Positions 51,780 to 61,611 of a stretch of 64,000 nt of DNA are shown here, in pieces. Both the position numbers and the translations under genes were made by a program. The notes beneath the pieces were generated by a model. That model was not told the DNA's origin and ran no database searches. It was given only the letters and a program-made list of their open reading frames with translations. Origin of the DNA: CAYSCS01 sp964429695 (GTDB lineage: Bacteria > Acidobacteriota > Aminicenantia > Aminicenantales > Aminicenantaceae); assembly GCA_964429695.1 (NCBI GenBank), contig CAYSCS010000022.1, positions 17,296-81,295 on the forward strand. The letters are read 5' to 3'. Each line of letters starts with the position of its first letter. Positions within the stretch are counted from its first letter, which is position 1.

Positions 51780-54700
51780 CGATGCTGATCCTTCCCTCTT
51801 CATTACGGGTTCCGACAATCGAGATATCTCTTCCCAGCTCCCATTCCAGGCGGGTTATTTCTTCCCTTAAAGAAGCAAGGTTTGTCGAATAAAGCAAAGA
51901 AAAATTCCTTGATAGTTTTTTCCCCACTGTCAGTCTTGCAGTCATCTCAGCGGATGAACCTAAGACAAAGGGATCTATCCTAAACCGGTCTAAACTGAAA
52001 AGCTTCTCGGCTCGCTTTTTTGCTTCTTCAGAGAGTTGAAATGAAATGAGCGAGGCTGTGCTCAATTGGGTGCTTCTATCGTAGGAGTAAGTTCTTTTAA
52101 AAGCTTCTCCCATAGCAAGAAGGGCTAAAACATCTTCTGGGGGCAAGGGTGGGGAAGAGCTGAATTCGGGTCTCAGACGATCTATGAATCCTTCAAGAGA
52201 GAAACTTACCCTGTAATCTTTTACATATGTTTCGCCTTTAAAACTTAAATAAGGTTCGATTGTCGAAGGATTGAAGAAACTCAGTTTTCCTTTCAAAATC
52301 TCGAATTCCCTGTCCTGGAAAAAAGCCTTCCCTTCCAGAAGCTCTATTTCACCAAGGAGTATGGGGGCTAACACACTCCCCGTAACCTTAAGGTCAAACC
52401 TTCCCCTTGCCTTTCCCAAAGAATTTTCTATCCAGGCGTTATCATCCGCTCTCAATCTGATATCAAGAATCAGGTTATCAAATATTCCTGGCTTTCTCTG
52501 GGGCTGTAAAAGAGAGAGGGTAGAAAAAGTAAATTTTTCAAATATTTCCCTCCGCCAAGAAACGCTCTTAAAAGTAATCTCTCCTTCTGCCTTTAATTGC
52601 TCGCCATCCTTAACCAATTTCAAAGACCCATCTGCGAGCGCCCTTGCTCTTTCAAGGGGGGAGATTAATAAATTCTTCCCTTCCATTCTGATCTCGAGTT
52701 TTTCCAGAGAACCTCTTCCTATTCTTGCCCAGCCTGCTCCCTGGACATCACCTCCCCCAAGCTTTGCATGAAAAGAACGGAGTGAAAGTTCGTGATTCTC
52801 GATAAAAACCAAAGCAGAGTAGTCTCTCAGGGCATGAGCAAAACCGGGGATGACAAACAAAGTTCCCTGAAAATCAATCACGCCCTTTACTTCGGGCAAA
52901 GATCGGTTCTGCTTAAGCTCTAAGAGATAATTCAGCCTTCCTTTTGTTCCTCTTAGAGGAAGTAAAAGGTCAAGGTTGTTAAAAAAACCCCTCAATTCTC
53001 CGCTTAAGTACTGACTTTTAGGATTAAACTCAAACCTTACTCTTGCCTCATTTTCTCCAGGAAATATAAGCCCCTCAACACTTCCCAGAAACTTATCCTC
53101 TGAATATCCAAGCTTAAACACACCTTTTGATTCTATTCTCTCAAATTGACCATACTGAAGACCTCTAACCTCAAACTCTCCTTGAGCGAAGTCTTGGTCT
53201 AACCTTCCTTTACCCTTTAATCCCAGCTTGAGCTCGCCTTTTACCCTGGGTAGAAAACAAGAAATATCGAGTCCTTCACCGCTAAAGGCTATATCAAATT
53301 CACGGCTTGAATTATTAAGATAAAAATGTCCTCTCGCCAAACCCTTGTAAAATGAGAAACTGAGGTCCTGAAGGTAAATCTCATCCTCATTCCAGCTAAG
53401 TTTCCCTCTTAGGCCATCAAACTGTTGACCTTCAAGAATGACCCTGTTGCTGAAGAATTCGCCCTTTAACGAGCCTTCTTTCCCTTCCTGTAAGTATTCT
53501 ACATTCCCTGAAGCTTCACCCTTTAAGGGAAATCGAAGCCCAAGCTCTGAAAAAACTCTCTCAAGAGAAGCACTTTCAGCCTGGATCATGACTCTCACCC
53601 TATCTCCAATTGAGGAGAGAAAAACCCTCCCTCTCATTGATGGGTCCTCTATCATAAATTCTCCTTTAAAAACATCGTCTTCAATTTTTGCTTCTCCCTG
53701 AACTGAGGCTGAATCAAAATTCATGAATCCACCTGGAGAGAACGAAAATTCTGTCTGAACTTTTGGATTAAAATAAGAACCAAATATCCTTAGCTTTATC
53801 TTCCCTTTCCCTCTTATTTCAGGGAACGAAAAATCTTTGTTGAGTGAAATCGAGGTGAACCTCCTCGCCTCACTGAGGTCTTTAATTTCTCCCTCGATGA
53901 AAAACTCAACATCCTGTTTAAGGTTTATCTCTCCCTGGAGGCTGAAAAGGCCAAAACCTGTGCCAAGTTCTTGAGAATGGAGTGAAATTTTATCTACTCC
54001 ATTCCATTCAAATTTAACCATCCCTCGAAAGGGAAATTTATCGGAGCCTTGATTAAGATATTCATCCCTGAATTCTCCTTCTGCACTCAGCTTCTTATTA
54101 ACAAGGGTAAATTTTCCCCAGAAAGGAGAGCCAACTGGCCAGGGTAGCTTGAAATCATTGATTAAAGGGTCAAGAAAGAATCCTCTGGCTTCTCCAGAAA
54201 GTCCTTTCTCTGAAAACATAATTCTCAAGTATTCACGAGCCATGTTCTTTTTCTGAATATTTAATTCAATTACACCTCCCTTTTCCTGGTCAAAATCTAA
54301 ATTCCCCCTTACATTTCCAGCTAAAATTTCGTTGAGGAAAAGACGCCCGCTCAAAAAGTCTGCCTTAATATTTATTTTCCCCTCTCTCCTTATAAGCTCT
54401 GCCTTCCCTTCAGCCCGACCCTTCCACTCGAAAGGGAGGTTGAAATAATCGGCAATAAGCGGAAAGTCGATTTTGAAAGAACTCCTCACCTGGAGGAAAG
54501 GATTGAAGAGGTCACTCACTAGCCCATCAGCCTTCAAGATCCCTTCAGGGCTCTGGATGGTGGCTTTTTTTATGAAAATCTTCCTCCCTTCACCTTCAAT
54601 ATAAATTTCTGCTTTTCCTTCAATCTCCTTTTTTATCCTCTTCAGAGAACAAACAACATCATCTGCCTCTAGTTTACAGGAAAAGGAACCTCTTTTTTGG

Positions 54701-55155
54701 GTAAAAGAGGCATTTATCTTTCTCCCTTGAAGACGATTATCTCTTCCAAAGAAAAAGACTTCAGCCCCTCTTATCACACCTTTCTCAATTTCAAAGGGAA
54801 AGGAAATTACTTTACCGACTCCTTTTTTTGGGGAAGAGGACCCATAGACCCTCAGCACAGGTTGTTCAATAAAGATAACAAGAGGTTTTTCCTTACTTAA
54901 CAATGATTTATAAGAGATGCTCAACGCTACCTTTTTAGCTGAAAAAAAGGGGGAAAGAGAAAGTGTCCGCATCTCCTCGATGACGAGAAGAGGAGGGAAA
55001 AGCGAAAAATGTAATTTATTGTAATCAAAATCAGCTTCTATTCTTTTTTTAAGCTGAAAGAGTAAGATGTTTTTTAAAATGATTCCGGCACAGAATAAGA
55101 TAAGGAGGATGAGAAAGAGAGTTATCCAGGGTTTGTACCTTTTTAATTTTTTCAT
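51754..55155 (-). CDS. tamB: TamB/DUF490-family intermembrane transport protein
   Basis: A 1133-residue protein with one N-terminal transmembrane anchor (about 9-30) and a very long beta-rich chain of AsmA/TamB type, ending in the TamB C-terminal domain: LLGEIELLEGKAFFQDREFEILKGKLSFF, PPLPPEDVLALLAMG and REEITRLEWELGRDISIVGTRNEEGRISIDVKVHKRF. TamB-like proteins bridge both membranes and help lipid or protein delivery. The bamA start overlaps its 3' end. Confidence 0.92.
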   Translation of the reverse strand: MKKLKRYKPWITLFLILLILFCAGIILKNILLFQLKKRIEADFDYNKLHFSLFPPLLVIEEMRTLSLSPFFSAKKVALSISYKSLLSKEKPLVIFIEQPVLRVYGSSSPKKGVGKVISFPFEIEKGVIRGAEVFFFGRDNRLQGRKINASFTQKRGSFSCKLEADDVVCSLKRIKKEIEGKAEIYIEGEGRKIFIKKATIQSPEGILKADGLVSDLFNPFLQVRSSFKIDFPLIADYFNLPFEWKGRAEGKAELIRREGKINIKADFLSGRLFLNEILAGNVRGNLDFDQEKGGVIELNIQKKNMAREYLRIMFSEKGLSGEARGFFLDPLINDFKLPWPVGSPFWGKFTLVNKKLSAEGEFRDEYLNQGSDKFPFRGMVKFEWNGVDKISLHSQELGTGFGLFSLQGEINLKQDVEFFIEGEIKDLSEARRFTSISLNKDFSFPEIRGKGKIKLRIFGSYFNPKVQTEFSFSPGGFMNFDSASVQGEAKIEDDVFKGEFMIEDPSMRGRVFLSSIGDRVRVMIQAESASLERVFSELGLRFPLKGEASGNVEYLQEGKEGSLKGEFFSNRVILEGQQFDGLRGKLSWNEDEIYLQDLSFSFYKGLARGHFYLNNSSREFDIAFSGEGLDISCFLPRVKGELKLGLKGKGRLDQDFAQGEFEVRGLQYGQFERIESKGVFKLGYSEDKFLGSVEGLIFPGENEARVRFEFNPKSQYLSGELRGFFNNLDLLLPLRGTKGRLNYLLELKQNRSLPEVKGVIDFQGTLFVIPGFAHALRDYSALVFIENHELSLRSFHAKLGGGDVQGAGWARIGRGSLEKLEIRMEGKNLLISPLERARALADGSLKLVKDGEQLKAEGEITFKSVSWRREIFEKFTFSTLSLLQPQRKPGIFDNLILDIRLRADDNAWIENSLGKARGRFDLKVTGSVLAPILLGEIELLEGKAFFQDREFEILKGKLSFFNPSTIEPYLSFKGETYVKDYRVSFSLEGFIDRLRPEFSSSPPLPPEDVLALLAMGEAFKRTYSYDRSTQLSTASLISFQLSEEAKKRAEKLFSLDRFRIDPFVLGSSAEMTARLTVGKKLSRNFSLLYSTNLASLREEITRLEWELGRDISIVGTRNEEGRISIDVKVHKRF

Positions 55156-55214
55156 TCTTATCTTCTAAATAAATTTAATCCTTTGCTTGCTGAAAGAAAA
55201 TTGAATTCCCTCTT

Positions 55215-55706
55215 TTATTCCACTTGAAAAAGAAGGGCACCGGTCTCAACAGAATCCCCGGCTTTAGGATTTATTCTGGTGATGGTTCCTGAGCCTGGAG
55301 ATTTTATTTCGTTTTGCATCTTCATTGCCTCAAGAACCAGAATGGGTTGTCCTTCCTCCACCCTTTCCCCTTCCTTTACGAGAACCTTGATAACTTTACC
55401 GGGCATCGAGGTTCTTACCTCTTTCTTTTTCGACTTGCTCCCTCTTATTTCTGCAGCTTGAAGCTGTGTCTTTCTCTCCACCAAAAAAAACTTTCCCTTG
55501 ACGTAGACAGAATAAGATGAAGAATTAGAATCGATGATTATGTCATATACTCTCCCTTTTATGTTCAACAGAACTTCTTTTGCATTCAAAAATTCAGCTC
55601 CCACACGATATTCCTCCCCGCCAAAAGAGACAAGAATTTCGTTCCTTTGCTTTTCTTCAACCTTAAGCTCAAAAGGTTTATCCTCTATCCAGAAAGAAAA
55701 CCTCAT
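55215..55706 (-). CDS. Biotin carboxyl carrier protein of an acyl-CoA carboxylase
   Basis: A C-terminal biotinyl domain with LEAMKMQNEIKSPGSG, where Lys129 would be biotinylated, behind a beta-rich N-terminal half and a charged linker (GSKSKKKEVR). 163 residues. The ATG is 1 base after the biotin carboxylase stop. Acts as the swinging arm between the carboxylase and carboxyltransferase of the neighbouring genes. Confidence 0.92.
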   Translation of the reverse strand: MRFSFWIEDKPFELKVEEKQRNEILVSFGGEEYRVGAEFLNAKEVLLNIKGRVYDIIIDSNSSSYSVYVKGKFFLVERKTQLQAAEIRGSKSKKKEVRTSMPGKVIKVLVKEGERVEEGQPILVLEAMKMQNEIKSPGSGTITRINPKAGDSVETGALLFQVE

Positions 55707-55707
55707 C

Positions 55708-57210
55708 CTATAACCTGTTCATAAAATTTTGCATTCTTCCCCGTAATTTCCAGCTGTTTAACTCTGTCTTTGAGGAGGGAATAAAATTTTCTTTTCGCTC
55801 CATGTAAGCCTTTATCCCTGCTGCGATCAAAGCCACCCTCCTCTCTTCTCTTTCCTCTCCATCCTTCTCTTTCTCAAGGTTGGAAATAAAATGGGTATTG
55901 TAATCACCTCGATAGAACTTTGGATGAAGAAGTATTCTTTTGAAGAAAGGAATGGTTGTTTTTATCCCTAAGATTTGATATTCAGAAAGAGCTCTTAACA
56001 TGCGCTGAATGCATTCCTGCCGAGAGGCTCCCCAGCTGATGAGTTTAGCAAGCAAGGGGTCATAATCGAGGGGAACAACATATCCTTCGTATATTCCGCT
56101 ATCCTCTCTTATTCCAAGGCCCCCTGAAGGAGCCCTCAGGTAAGTTATCCTTCCAGGAGAAGGAGCAAAATCATTATCAGGGTCTTCGGCATAAATTCTG
56201 CATTCCATTGAAAATCCACGAGGCTTAATCTCATCCTGAGTGAAGGGGAGGGGCATTCCTGAAGCAATCTCAATCTGGGCTTTAACAAGGTCTATTCCAG
56301 TCACCATCTCAGTGACAGGGTGCTCAACTTGAAGCCTTGTATTCATTTCGAGAAAATAAAATTTCCGATTCTTATCAACTACAAATTCCACAGTTCCTGC
56401 GTTTCTGTAGCCTACGGCTGCCACCGCTCTCACCGCAACTTCTCCCATTTCCTTTCTTGTCTTCTCATCTAAAAAAGGAGAGGGGGTCTCTTCAATGACC
56501 TTCTGATAACGTCTCTGAATCGAACATTCCCTTTCTCCAAGATAAACAGTGTTACCAAAATTATCAGCTAGCACTTGAATTTCGATATGATGGGGTTCCT
56601 CTATATATTTTTCAACATAAACTGAAGGGTCAGCAAAGCTTGATTTCGCTTCTGATTGAGCCAATCTATATGAAGAAAGTAGGTCTTCCTCCCTTGTCAC
56701 AAGCCTCAAACCTTTGCCTCCCCCTCCGGCCGATGCTTTTAAAAGCAAGGGAAAACCCAATTCTTTTGCCTTCTCTCTAAGCTCCTTTTCGCTTTTTATG
56801 GATTCAATCGTCCCCGGAATTATAGGAATTCCAGCCTCAGCCATTATCCTCCGGGAGGTTGTTTTTTTTCCCATAAGCTCCATGGGCAAAGAGGGAGGCC
56901 CGATGAATACGATCCCTTCTTCCTCACAACGCCTTACGAATTCTGAGTTCTCTGCCAGAAATCCATAACCAGGATGAATCGCTTCAGCCCTACTTTTCTT
57001 AGCTATATCTATTATCTTCTGAATATTGAGGTAGCTTTCAGAAGGCTTTGCTTCCCCAAGAAAATAAGCCTCATCTGCAAATCTAACATGAAGTGCCTTG
57101 CGGTCAACCTCTGAAAAAACAGCCACTGAAGTAATCCCCATCTCGCGACATGTGCGCATGATGCGCACCGCAATCTCTCCTCTATTCGCAATCAGAATCT
57201 TCTTAAACAT
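55708..57210 (-). CDS. Biotin carboxylase subunit of an acyl-CoA carboxylase
   Basis: Carboxylates biotin using ATP and bicarbonate. The N-terminus FKKILIANRGEIAVRIMRTCREMGI, the ATP-grasp glycine loop ASAGGGGKGLRLV, and EMNTRLQVEHPVTEMVTGIDLV are the AccC/PccA-type motifs. 500 residues. It could serve acetyl-CoA, propionyl-CoA or both; the separate 529-residue carboxyltransferase argues for a propionyl/acyl-CoA enzyme. Confidence 0.93.
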   Translation of the reverse strand: MFKKILIANRGEIAVRIMRTCREMGITSVAVFSEVDRKALHVRFADEAYFLGEAKPSESYLNIQKIIDIAKKSRAEAIHPGYGFLAENSEFVRRCEEEGIVFIGPPSLPMELMGKKTTSRRIMAEAGIPIIPGTIESIKSEKELREKAKELGFPLLLKASAGGGGKGLRLVTREEDLLSSYRLAQSEAKSSFADPSVYVEKYIEEPHHIEIQVLADNFGNTVYLGERECSIQRRYQKVIEETPSPFLDEKTRKEMGEVAVRAVAAVGYRNAGTVEFVVDKNRKFYFLEMNTRLQVEHPVTEMVTGIDLVKAQIEIASGMPLPFTQDEIKPRGFSMECRIYAEDPDNDFAPSPGRITYLRAPSGGLGIREDSGIYEGYVVPLDYDPLLAKLISWGASRQECIQRMLRALSEYQILGIKTTIPFFKRILLHPKFYRGDYNTHFISNLEKEKDGEEREERRVALIAAGIKAYMERKENFIPSSKTELNSWKLRGRMQNFMNRL

Positions 57211-57378
57211 TCTTGTCCTTTTAGCTTCAGCTCTAAGTCATCTATTATTTTATTTTAATTTTCTAATCTATTTTAAAACAAATCAATCCACTTAGTCATC
57301 TACCCTCTCGATTGAGAAGCCAGGAGAACCAAATCATTGGTTATGAACCATACTTTTAAACCTTTGAGTTGGATGAAA

Positions 57379-58929
57379 TCAGAGCGGAATGTTTCCGTGT
57401 TTCTTAGGTGGATTTTTATCACTTTTATTTTCCAGCAGCTTCAGGGCGTTGATGAGTTTTGGACGCGTGAGTTTTGGCTCGATCACCTCATCCAGATACC
57501 CTTTCTCACAAGCAATGTAAGGGTTTGCAAATTTTTCACGAAACTCCTCAATCTTCTTAAGCCTGAGCGCTTCTGTCTCCTGAGCCCGTTCTAACTCACT
57601 CTTGTAGACTATGTTTACCGCCCCCTCCGGTCCCATGACGGCTATCTCGGCTGTGGGGTAGGCGTAATTTATGTCAGCCCTGATATGTTTTGAGGCCATC
57701 ACGCAGTAAGCTCCACCATAGGCTTTCCTCGTGATGACAGTTATTTTGGGCACGGTCGCTTCAGAGAAAGCATAGAGAAGCTTTGCACCGTGGCGAATTA
57801 TTCCTCCATGCTCTTGAGAAACACCAGGCAGAAATCCAGGAACATCCTCAAAAGTTATGAGCGGAATGTTGAAACAGTCGCAGAAGCGGACAAATCTTGC
57901 TGCTTTAACTGATGCATTTATATCAAGAGCTCCAGCCAGGTGGTCAGGCTGGTTAGCAACAATTCCCACTGATTTGCCCCCAAGACGACCAAATCCGATG
58001 ACAATATTCTTGGCATATTGTGCCTGGACTTCAAAGAAATAATTATCATCCAGGACAGCCTTGATGATGTTCCTTATATCATAGGGCTGATTGGGGTCAT
58101 CAGGAACCATATAATTTAATTCCTCATTAATGCGCTCAGAAGGGTCTGAGGTCGACTTCTCTGGAGGGTCCTCCATGTTATTGCTGGGAATAAAGGAAAG
58201 AAGCTCACGGATGAGAGCCAGTGCATGCTCCTCATTCTCTGCAGCAAAATGGGCAACTCCGCTTAAGGTGTTATGAGCCTCGGCTCCTCCCAGCTCTTCC
58301 ATTGTCACTTCTTCATGGGTGACGGCCCTAATTACATCAGGACCAGTGATGAACATGTTGCTCGTCTCTTTAGTCATGATTATAAAATCTGTAAGAGCAG
58401 GGGAATAGACTGCCCCACCTGCACAAGGTCCCATGATGGCAGAAATCTGGGGAATAACTCCAGAAGCGAGGACATTCCTCAGAAAGATATCGGCATACCC
58501 TCCGAGACTTGCCACCCCTTCTTGAATTCTGGCCCCTCCTGAATCGTTTAATCCAATCACCGGGCACCCAACTTTAAGGGCAAGGTCCATGATCTTAACA
58601 ATCTTTGCCGCATTCGCTCCACTCAGAGAACCTCCAAATACAGTGAAATCCTGAGCAAAAATAAAAACCGGCCTTCCTTCTATTCTTCCATATCCTGAAA
58701 CCACTCCATCACCATAGATTCTCTTTTTCTCCATACCGAAATCATAACAATGATGCACAACTAATTTATCTATTTCCTCAAAAGACCCTTCATCAAGAAG
58801 CAAAAAAATTCTCTCTCTCGCTGTTAGTTTTCCGAGCTGGTGTTGCTTCTCTATTCTTTCTTTTCCTCCGCCTAATTCAGCCTCTTCAATTCTGCGCTGC
58901 AACTCAGAGATTTTTCTTTCAATCGTCAT
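57379..58929 (-). CDS. Acyl-CoA carboxylase carboxyltransferase (propionyl/methylmalonyl-CoA type)
   Basis: Both crotonase-like halves are present in one chain, as in PccB or the 12S transcarboxylase: QHQLGKLTARERI, the oxyanion-forming SGGARIQEGVASLGGY and MGPCAGGAVYSPALTD, then VPGFLPGVSQEHGGIIRHGAKLL and AYGGAYCVM. ATG 58929 follows GGTGAGGAAG; the frame extends upstream to 58968 into talC. With the carrier and biotin carboxylase genes it forms a full enzyme, likely making methylmalonyl-CoA from propionyl-CoA, although transcarboxylase or decarboxylase roles share this subunit. Confidence 0.92.
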   Translation of the reverse strand: MTIERKISELQRRIEEAELGGGKERIEKQHQLGKLTARERIFLLLDEGSFEEIDKLVVHHCYDFGMEKKRIYGDGVVSGYGRIEGRPVFIFAQDFTVFGGSLSGANAAKIVKIMDLALKVGCPVIGLNDSGGARIQEGVASLGGYADIFLRNVLASGVIPQISAIMGPCAGGAVYSPALTDFIIMTKETSNMFITGPDVIRAVTHEEVTMEELGGAEAHNTLSGVAHFAAENEEHALALIRELLSFIPSNNMEDPPEKSTSDPSERINEELNYMVPDDPNQPYDIRNIIKAVLDDNYFFEVQAQYAKNIVIGFGRLGGKSVGIVANQPDHLAGALDINASVKAARFVRFCDCFNIPLITFEDVPGFLPGVSQEHGGIIRHGAKLLYAFSEATVPKITVITRKAYGGAYCVMASKHIRADINYAYPTAEIAVMGPEGAVNIVYKSELERAQETEALRLKKIEEFREKFANPYIACEKGYLDEVIEPKLTRPKLINALKLLENKSDKNPPKKHGNIPL

Positions 58930-58943
58930 CTTCCTCACCTCTC

Positions 58944-59591
58944 TTAATCCTTTCTTATCTTCTCCCAATCTCTCAAGAATTTATCCATCCCAATATCGGT
59001 CAAGGGGTGCCTTACCATTTTTTCTAGAACCTCAAATGGAACAGTCGCTATATGAGCACCCACAAGGGCCGCCTCTACTACATGCAAGGGATGCCTGATG
59101 CTTGCCACTATAATTTCTGTCTCAAAATCATAATTTTCAAAAATGGTTACCGTCATGTCCACAAGTTCCATCCCGGTATGGGAAATATCGTCCAGACGCC
59201 CAATAAATGGACTAACATATTTCGCTCCTGCCTTTGCAGCCAGCAGTGCTTGGTTGGGGGAGAAAACCAAGGTTATATTTACCTTTATCCCCTCACTGGC
59301 AATAACTCTTGTTGCCTTGAGACCTTCCACACAGATGGGGATTTTTATCACTACATTCTCAGCAAGCTTCGCAAGCTTTCTTGCCTCCTCAATTATCTCC
59401 TCTGCTTTGGTTGAAACACACTCCACGCTTACCGGACCTTGAACAACATCGCAGATCTCTTTGATGAGAGCCTCAAAATCAGTCTTTTCCTTAGAAATTA
59501 GCGTGGGGTTGGTAGTCACCCCATCGAGAATCCCCCAGCTCACTGCTTCTCTTATTTGGTTTAGATTTGCTGTATCCAAAAAAATCTTCAT
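58944..59591 (-). CDS. Transaldolase, short (TalC/fructose-6-phosphate aldolase-like) type
   Basis: A 215-residue class I aldolase. MKIFLDTANLNQIREAV is the family N-terminus, and the Schiff-base Lys is in VVIKIPICVEGLKA. TSNPT-like GVTTNPTLISK and SPFIGRLDDISHTG are also present. ATG 59591 has GGAGG at a good distance. Transfers a dihydroxyacetone unit in the pentose phosphate pathway; short members may act as F6P aldolase. It ends 14 bases before the carboxyltransferase gene. Confidence 0.93.
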   Translation of the reverse strand: MKIFLDTANLNQIREAVSWGILDGVTTNPTLISKEKTDFEALIKEICDVVQGPVSVECVSTKAEEIIEEARKLAKLAENVVIKIPICVEGLKATRVIASEGIKVNITLVFSPNQALLAAKAGAKYVSPFIGRLDDISHTGMELVDMTVTIFENYDFETEIIVASIRHPLHVVEAALVGAHIATVPFEVLEKMVRHPLTDIGMDKFLRDWEKIRKD

Positions 59592-59728
59592 TTTAACCTC
59601 CAATTTAATTATTATAGGCCAGGCTCTTTGATTTAAGCCCCAATGATATCTCAGGATTCCTCTTATATGGAATATCTTTCTCTTTCAACCATTCAGACTT
59701 CAACTTCTCTGGTTTGGAAACCTGCTCC

Positions 59729-60496
59729 CTAGCTCCTCACTCTCATCACTGTGTTGGAGAGGATTCCTATTCCCTCAATCTGGATATCAACCCTATCTCC
59801 TGGAGAAAGGGGCCCAACTCCCGCAGGAGTCCCTGTGGCAATGACATCTCCTGGATACAGGGTCATGATGTTGGAGATGAATCTAACGAGGAAAGGAACG
59901 CTGAAAATCATGCGAGCTGTGTTTGCTGACTGCCTAAGTTTTCCATTCACAAAGGTCTTGAGCCTGAGGCGTGAAGGTTCGATGTCTGTGGCAATACAGG
60001 GTCCAAGCGCAGCGAAAGTATCGAAAGATTTAGCACGAGTGAATTGCCCATCCTTTGCTTGAAGATCCCTGGCTGTTACATCGTTGAAACATGTGTATCC
60101 CAAGATATAGTCTTCAATCTTTGCCTTCTCATCCAGAAGCCTTGCCCTCTTCTTGATTATCACAGCTAATTCTCCTTCATAATCTACCCTCTTTGACATC
60201 TTGGGATAGATGATGATTTCATTCGGACCAATGAGTGAAGAAGATGGCTTGAGAAAAAGCAGAGGTTCTTCAGGTAAAGGCATTCCCATTTCTTGGGCAT
60301 GGTCGCTGTAGTTACGACCAACTCCAACAATTTTGGAAGGCATTACTGGAGGCAGGAGAGTCACTTCACTTATAGGAACTCTTTCCTCTTTTATTTCGAA
60401 CTTGGTGAAAATAGAACCCTGGATGGGATGAAGGAACTCCTCTTTTAAGACCCCATAGAAAATCTTTTTGTTATATCTATAGCGATAGATGTTCAT
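59729..60496 (-). CDS. Fumarylacetoacetate hydrolase (FAH)-family protein
   Basis: Contains IVGVGRNYSDHAQEMG, LFLKPSSSLIGP, DYEGELAVII with the metal-binding Glu pair, GYTCFNDVTARDLQAKDGQFTRAKSFDTF and GDVIATGTPAGVGPLSPGD: the complete FAH C-terminal fold. Members include oxaloacetate decarboxylases/tautomerases, acylpyruvases and hydratase-type enzymes, so the substrate is unclear. 255 residues, overlapping the upstream lipoprotein gene by 4 bases. Confidence 0.9.
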   Translation of the reverse strand: MNIYRYRYNKKIFYGVLKEEFLHPIQGSIFTKFEIKEERVPISEVTLLPPVMPSKIVGVGRNYSDHAQEMGMPLPEEPLLFLKPSSSLIGPNEIIIYPKMSKRVDYEGELAVIIKKRARLLDEKAKIEDYILGYTCFNDVTARDLQAKDGQFTRAKSFDTFAALGPCIATDIEPSRLRLKTFVNGKLRQSANTARMIFSVPFLVRFISNIMTLYPGDVIATGTPAGVGPLSPGDRVDIQIEGIGILSNTVMRVRS

Positions 60497-61611
60497 GGAT
60501 ATAAGTCCTCTATTGTTTCTGAAACGAATTCAGATTTTTCGCTCTCATTTCCATTGCGGTCAATTGCAGTTATAGCATAATGATATCTCTTCCTCTTTTC
60601 AATACTCGTATCAGTATAGGCATTTCCAGAAATTGCCTTTGAGGTTAGTAGCTTGAATTGCTTTTCTCCTTCTTCTCTGCGCCACACTTTATAGCCGGCA
60701 AGATCCTCTTCTTTGTTTGCCTCCCAACTCAGGGTTACATATCCCTTTCCTGAGATTGAGACAAGCCCTGAAGGTGGAGAAGGGGGGAATTTATCCTCTG
60801 CCAAAACTCTCACGATTTCAGAGTCATCGCTTTCCAGGAAGGGCGAGGAATCTGAAGCAGAGACCCTCACACAATACTCATAATTTTTCCCGAAAGAAAA
60901 GCTTCTGTCCTCAAACTTATTCTCTTTGATTAGGCTCGGCTCAAGAAGCTTGAATGGACCCTTTTCTTCTCTTCTATAGACATTATAACCCTTAATCAGA
61001 GATAAGGAAGCTTCTTCCTCAGCTTGCGGCGGGATCCAGGTAATTTCTATCTTTTCCTCGAAAACTCGAGCTTTTATGCTTAGAGGGGGAGGGGGAAGAG
61101 CAATAGGTTCAACAGAAATTAATTCTGAAAAATCAGATTCCCTGTCTCTTTTATCTCTAATCCGCAGACTAAAAGTAAACCTTTTTTTCCCTAAATCTTC
61201 AGGGCTCAACTCATAATGATAGCGAATCTTACCTTCTTCCTCATCCATGAGTTCCGCAAATCTTTCTTTTCTCACCCTATCCACAAGCTTCCCTCTTTTC
61301 TCATATTCAGAAGGAGAAAATGAAGCCTGTGTTAATTCTCTACCTTCTTCTGCACTCTTCTCCTCCTCCATCATCCATATTTCAACCTCTTTTATTTCTA
61401 AAAGAGAAGCCCCGTCAAGATAGCTCTCAGGATTTTTCCACTCTAAAATAATCCTCTTTCCCTTTTGCACAGCTTCAAAAATCTCGACCTTCTTGGGAAT
61501 CTTCGATAAAGGGGGATAGATGGGACCCTTCTTTCCGCAAGAAGGAAAAAGAAGAAAAAAAGATAAAAATAGAAGCGGTAAAGGAGAGAAAGAGGAAAAT
61601 CTCTTCATCAA
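60493..61611 (-). CDS. Lipoprotein with fibronectin type III domains
   Basis: A signal peptide ends in LFPSCGKKGPIYPP, which is a lipobox followed by the CGxKGPxYxP motif also seen in LptM/YifL-type small lipoproteins. Behind it come three fibronectin type III-like segments, the last two clearest (KGYNVYRREEKGPFKLLE ... YCVRVSASD and AGYKVWRREEGEKQFKLLT ... YHYAITAIDRNGNESE). 372 residues. Overlaps hslU and the FAH-family gene by 4 bases each. Role unknown; likely at the outer membrane. Confidence 0.8.
   Translation of the reverse strand: MMKRFSSFSPLPLLFLSFFLLFPSCGKKGPIYPPLSKIPKKVEIFEAVQKGKRIILEWKNPESYLDGASLLEIKEVEIWMMEEEKSAEEGRELTQASFSPSEYEKRGKLVDRVRKERFAELMDEEEGKIRYHYELSPEDLGKKRFTFSLRIRDKRDRESDFSELISVEPIALPPPPLSIKARVFEEKIEITWIPPQAEEEASLSLIKGYNVYRREEKGPFKLLEPSLIKENKFEDRSFSFGKNYEYCVRVSASDSSPFLESDDSEIVRVLAEDKFPPSPPSGLVSISGKGYVTLSWEANKEEDLAGYKVWRREEGEKQFKLLTSKAISGNAYTDTSIEKRKRYHYAITAIDRNGNESEKSEFVSETIEDLYP

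Noticed and set aside
59604..59728. A minus-strand stretch between the FAH-family and transaldolase genes reads as about 40 sensible-looking codons ending just before the talC ribosome site.
   Set aside because: It has no ATG, the only in-frame start candidates are weak, and no family is recognisable. It could be a chance frame or a remnant, so it was not listed as a gene.
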